A stretch of DNA of 14,668 nucleotides from JAOSJT01 sp035914695 (GTDB lineage Bacteria > Bacteroidota > Ignavibacteria > SZUA-365): positions 1 through 14,668 of the forward strand of contig JAMIQH010000157.1 in the NCBI GenBank assembly GCA_035914695.1, given 5' to 3'. The notes under the pieces were generated by a model. The model ran no database searches. It had not been told where the DNA came from and was given only the letters and a program-made list of their open reading frames with translations. A program made the position numbers and the translations under genes. Below are positions 13,408 through 14,668 of the stretch, in pieces. Numbering within the stretch: position 1 is the first letter of the stretch; each line of letters opens with the position of its first letter.

Positions 13408-14668
13408 TGCATTCCGCTGCTGGTGGGATGGGGTTCGTCCTCCGTCCGCCGCCTGCCCGGGCGCGTGTGAATGCTGGCTTCACCGCCGTCGCCGTGGACA
13501 TGGGTCAGAAGGAGCTGGGCGAGTTGCCCGGTCAATGTCCTCCTGTCGAACTGCGAAACGTAGTCGAATGACGGACGCGGCAATCTATCATTTTTGAACA
13601 GGCTGAACAAGGTACGTAATTGTGCCTCGATAGCGGGCACATCGTCGGGAGGCGCGAGAAAGGCCGCGCCGCTCTTTTCCAGCACCTGGCGCGCCGCTCC
13701 GTCGGGCACCGTGCCCAGAATGGGTTTACCCGCGCCGAGATATTCGTAGAGTTTGCCTGTCGACATCATTTCCTCGCCCGTGCCGCGGCCGATCATGAGC
13801 CACAGCACGTCGGCGTCGACCAGCGCCTGCACGGCCTGCGCATGCGGAAGGTAGCCGGGAAAATGCACACTGCCTTCGAGGCCGAGTTCGCGCGCCAGTG
13901 CCTGGTCCACCGTCCGTGGTGTGCCGACGATGTGCAGCTCGATCTTGTTGCGCGTCTCGGGGTGCTGCTCGAACAGCAGCTTCATCGCGCGGAGGAGAAA
14001 GCCCGGGTGGCGATTGAAATACAGCGTGCCCGAGTACACGATGCGCAGCTTGCCGTCGCGTCCCCGCCCACGCCGCACGCCCGTGAAATCCTCCTGATCG
14101 TAGCCCTGCGGGATGATGGCCACATCGTGGTGCGCCACGGTGTCGTAGCGACGGAGTATTTGCTCCTTGATGGGACGATTAATGGTGATGATTCCATTTG
14201 CGCGCTCGAGCACGCCGCGCTCCAGATGGGCGTGCACGGCCTTGTGCAGCGGCGTAAGGTAGAAATGCAGCGGATTGTCGAGCCAGGAGTCGCGGTAATC
14301 GACGATGAGCGGCAGGCCGGTGCGCCGCTTCAGCTCCATGCCGATGAGGAAGTCGGTGTACGGAGGAGCGGTGGCGAAAATGGCGTGTATGTCCTGTTCG
14401 GCGATGATGCGCAACCCTTCGCGCACGGCGCGGCGCTTCCAGCCGATTTTGTTGTCGGGAATGAACACGCACTGGCTGAGTTTACCCAACAGGCTCAGCG
14501 TGCCTGCCGAAGGCATGCGCAGCACATCGCGACGGCGCATGACATGCAGTGGATCGAAGGATGGTGTGCGGTGAATGCGCACCGGACGGCCATCGAGTTC
14601 GGCGAGCAGCGAGGGATCCTTGGCAAAATACCCCCGGTCCTCCACGGTGAGCACGGTGGGATGCCAGC
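13404..14668 (-). CDS. Glycosyltransferase family 4, 5' end beyond the window
   Basis: The 420 visible residues form most of a GT-B-fold glycosyltransferase (GT4-like), which moves a sugar from a nucleotide donor in glycan synthesis at the cytoplasmic membrane face. The frame runs open to the right edge: before the GTG at 14654 the codons read W-H-P-T, matching the usual GWxPTVLTVE of these enzymes, so the true start lies off the window and only some 25-35 residues are missing. Seen motifs: APPYTDFLIG and LIVDYRDSW in the amino-terminal domain, GIITINRPIKEQI in the linker, IVYSGTLYFNRHPGFL at the start of the donor domain, HFPGYLPHAQ, and STGKLYEYLGAGKPILG, the donor-binding segment. Its stop overlaps purD by 4 nt. 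Acceptor and donor are unknown. Confidence 0.88.
   Translation of the reverse strand, partial: WHPTVLTVEDRGYFAKDPSLLAELDGRPVRIHRTPSFDPLHVMRRRDVLRMPSAGTLSLLGKLSQCVFIPDNKIGWKRRAVREGLRIIAEQDIHAIFATAPPYTDFLIGMELKRRTGLPLIVDYRDSWLDNPLHFYLTPLHKAVHAHLERGVLERANGIITINRPIKEQILRRYDTVAHHDVAIIPQGYDQEDFTGVRRGRGRDGKLRIVYSGTLYFNRHPGFLLRAMKLLFEQHPETRNKIELHIVGTPRTVDQALARELGLEGSVHFPGYLPHAQAVQALVDADVLWLMIGRGTGEEMMSTGKLYEYLGAGKPILGTVPDGAARQVLEKSGAAFLAPPDDVPAIEAQLRTLFSLFKNDRLPRPSFDYVSQFDRRTLTGQLAQLLLTHVHGDGGEASIHTRPGRRRTEDEPHPTSSGMQ

Noticed and set aside
11608..13470. 620-codon plus-strand open frame (and others of 300-500 codons at 242-1747, 1146-2552, 4800-5714, 7200-8417 and, on the minus strand, 8606-10099)
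   Set aside because: These lie antisense to well-supported genes in GC-rich DNA, where stop codons are rare in opposite frames. They are low-complexity, rich in His, Arg and Gly, and have no family motifs.

Overview
The window is about 60% GC and gene-dense. It most likely comes from a bacterium of the FCB group (Bacteroidota/Ignavibacteriota/Kapaibacteriota-like). The main evidence is the secreted protein at 3702-5732, which ends in a classic type IX secretion (T9SS) sorting domain with the NYPNPFNPST start and the GVYMYRLESG end typical of Ignavibacteria-like lineages. The taxonomic placement is inferred from style, not from a marker gene.

Layout, left to right. 1-2330, minus strand: a metallo-beta-lactamase-fold hydrolase of the UPF0173 family (1653-2330), a Nudix hydrolase resembling ADP-ribose pyrophosphatases (917-1492), and, 3 nt behind the Nudix gene, a lipoprotein with a LysM-like segment (170-913). 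2331-3701 is an accessory patch on the plus strand. It holds a gene for mobile mystery protein A (MmpA, an HTH regulator, 2640-3104), followed by an overlapping stub of its usual partner, mobile mystery protein B (a Fic-domain protein), cut off after about 23 residues. A gene-free stretch of degenerate direct and inverted repeats comes next. Upstream of mmpA lie three 16-bp near-palindromes at an exact 33-bp period; the last sits in the spacer of a good sigma70-type promoter, which suggests autorepression.

3646-8396, minus strand, is an envelope and secretion block: a TPR protein with a signal peptide (7263-8396), a membrane-anchored protein with two SPOR domains (5984-7231) 31 nt behind it, and a large Asp-box (sialidase-like propeller) secreted protein with a T9SS signal (3702-5732) closed by a strong intrinsic terminator. 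8621-10615, plus strand: an aldehyde dehydrogenase of the succinate-semialdehyde type and a four-helix membrane protein of unknown function.

10590-14668, minus strand, is a compact operon in the transcription order glycosyltransferase family 4 (5' end outside the window), purD (4-nt ATGA overlap), a small DUF3052-like protein, and a non-hydrolysing UDP-GlcNAc 2-epimerase. It converges on and overlaps the end of the membrane-protein gene. Two of the four genes belong to surface-glycan synthesis; purD (purine synthesis) is embedded among them.

The most notable region is 2523-3238: an apparently autoregulated MmpA gene that still has its operator array but has lost almost all of its Fic partner. 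I saw no CRISPR array, tRNA, rRNA or complete transposase.
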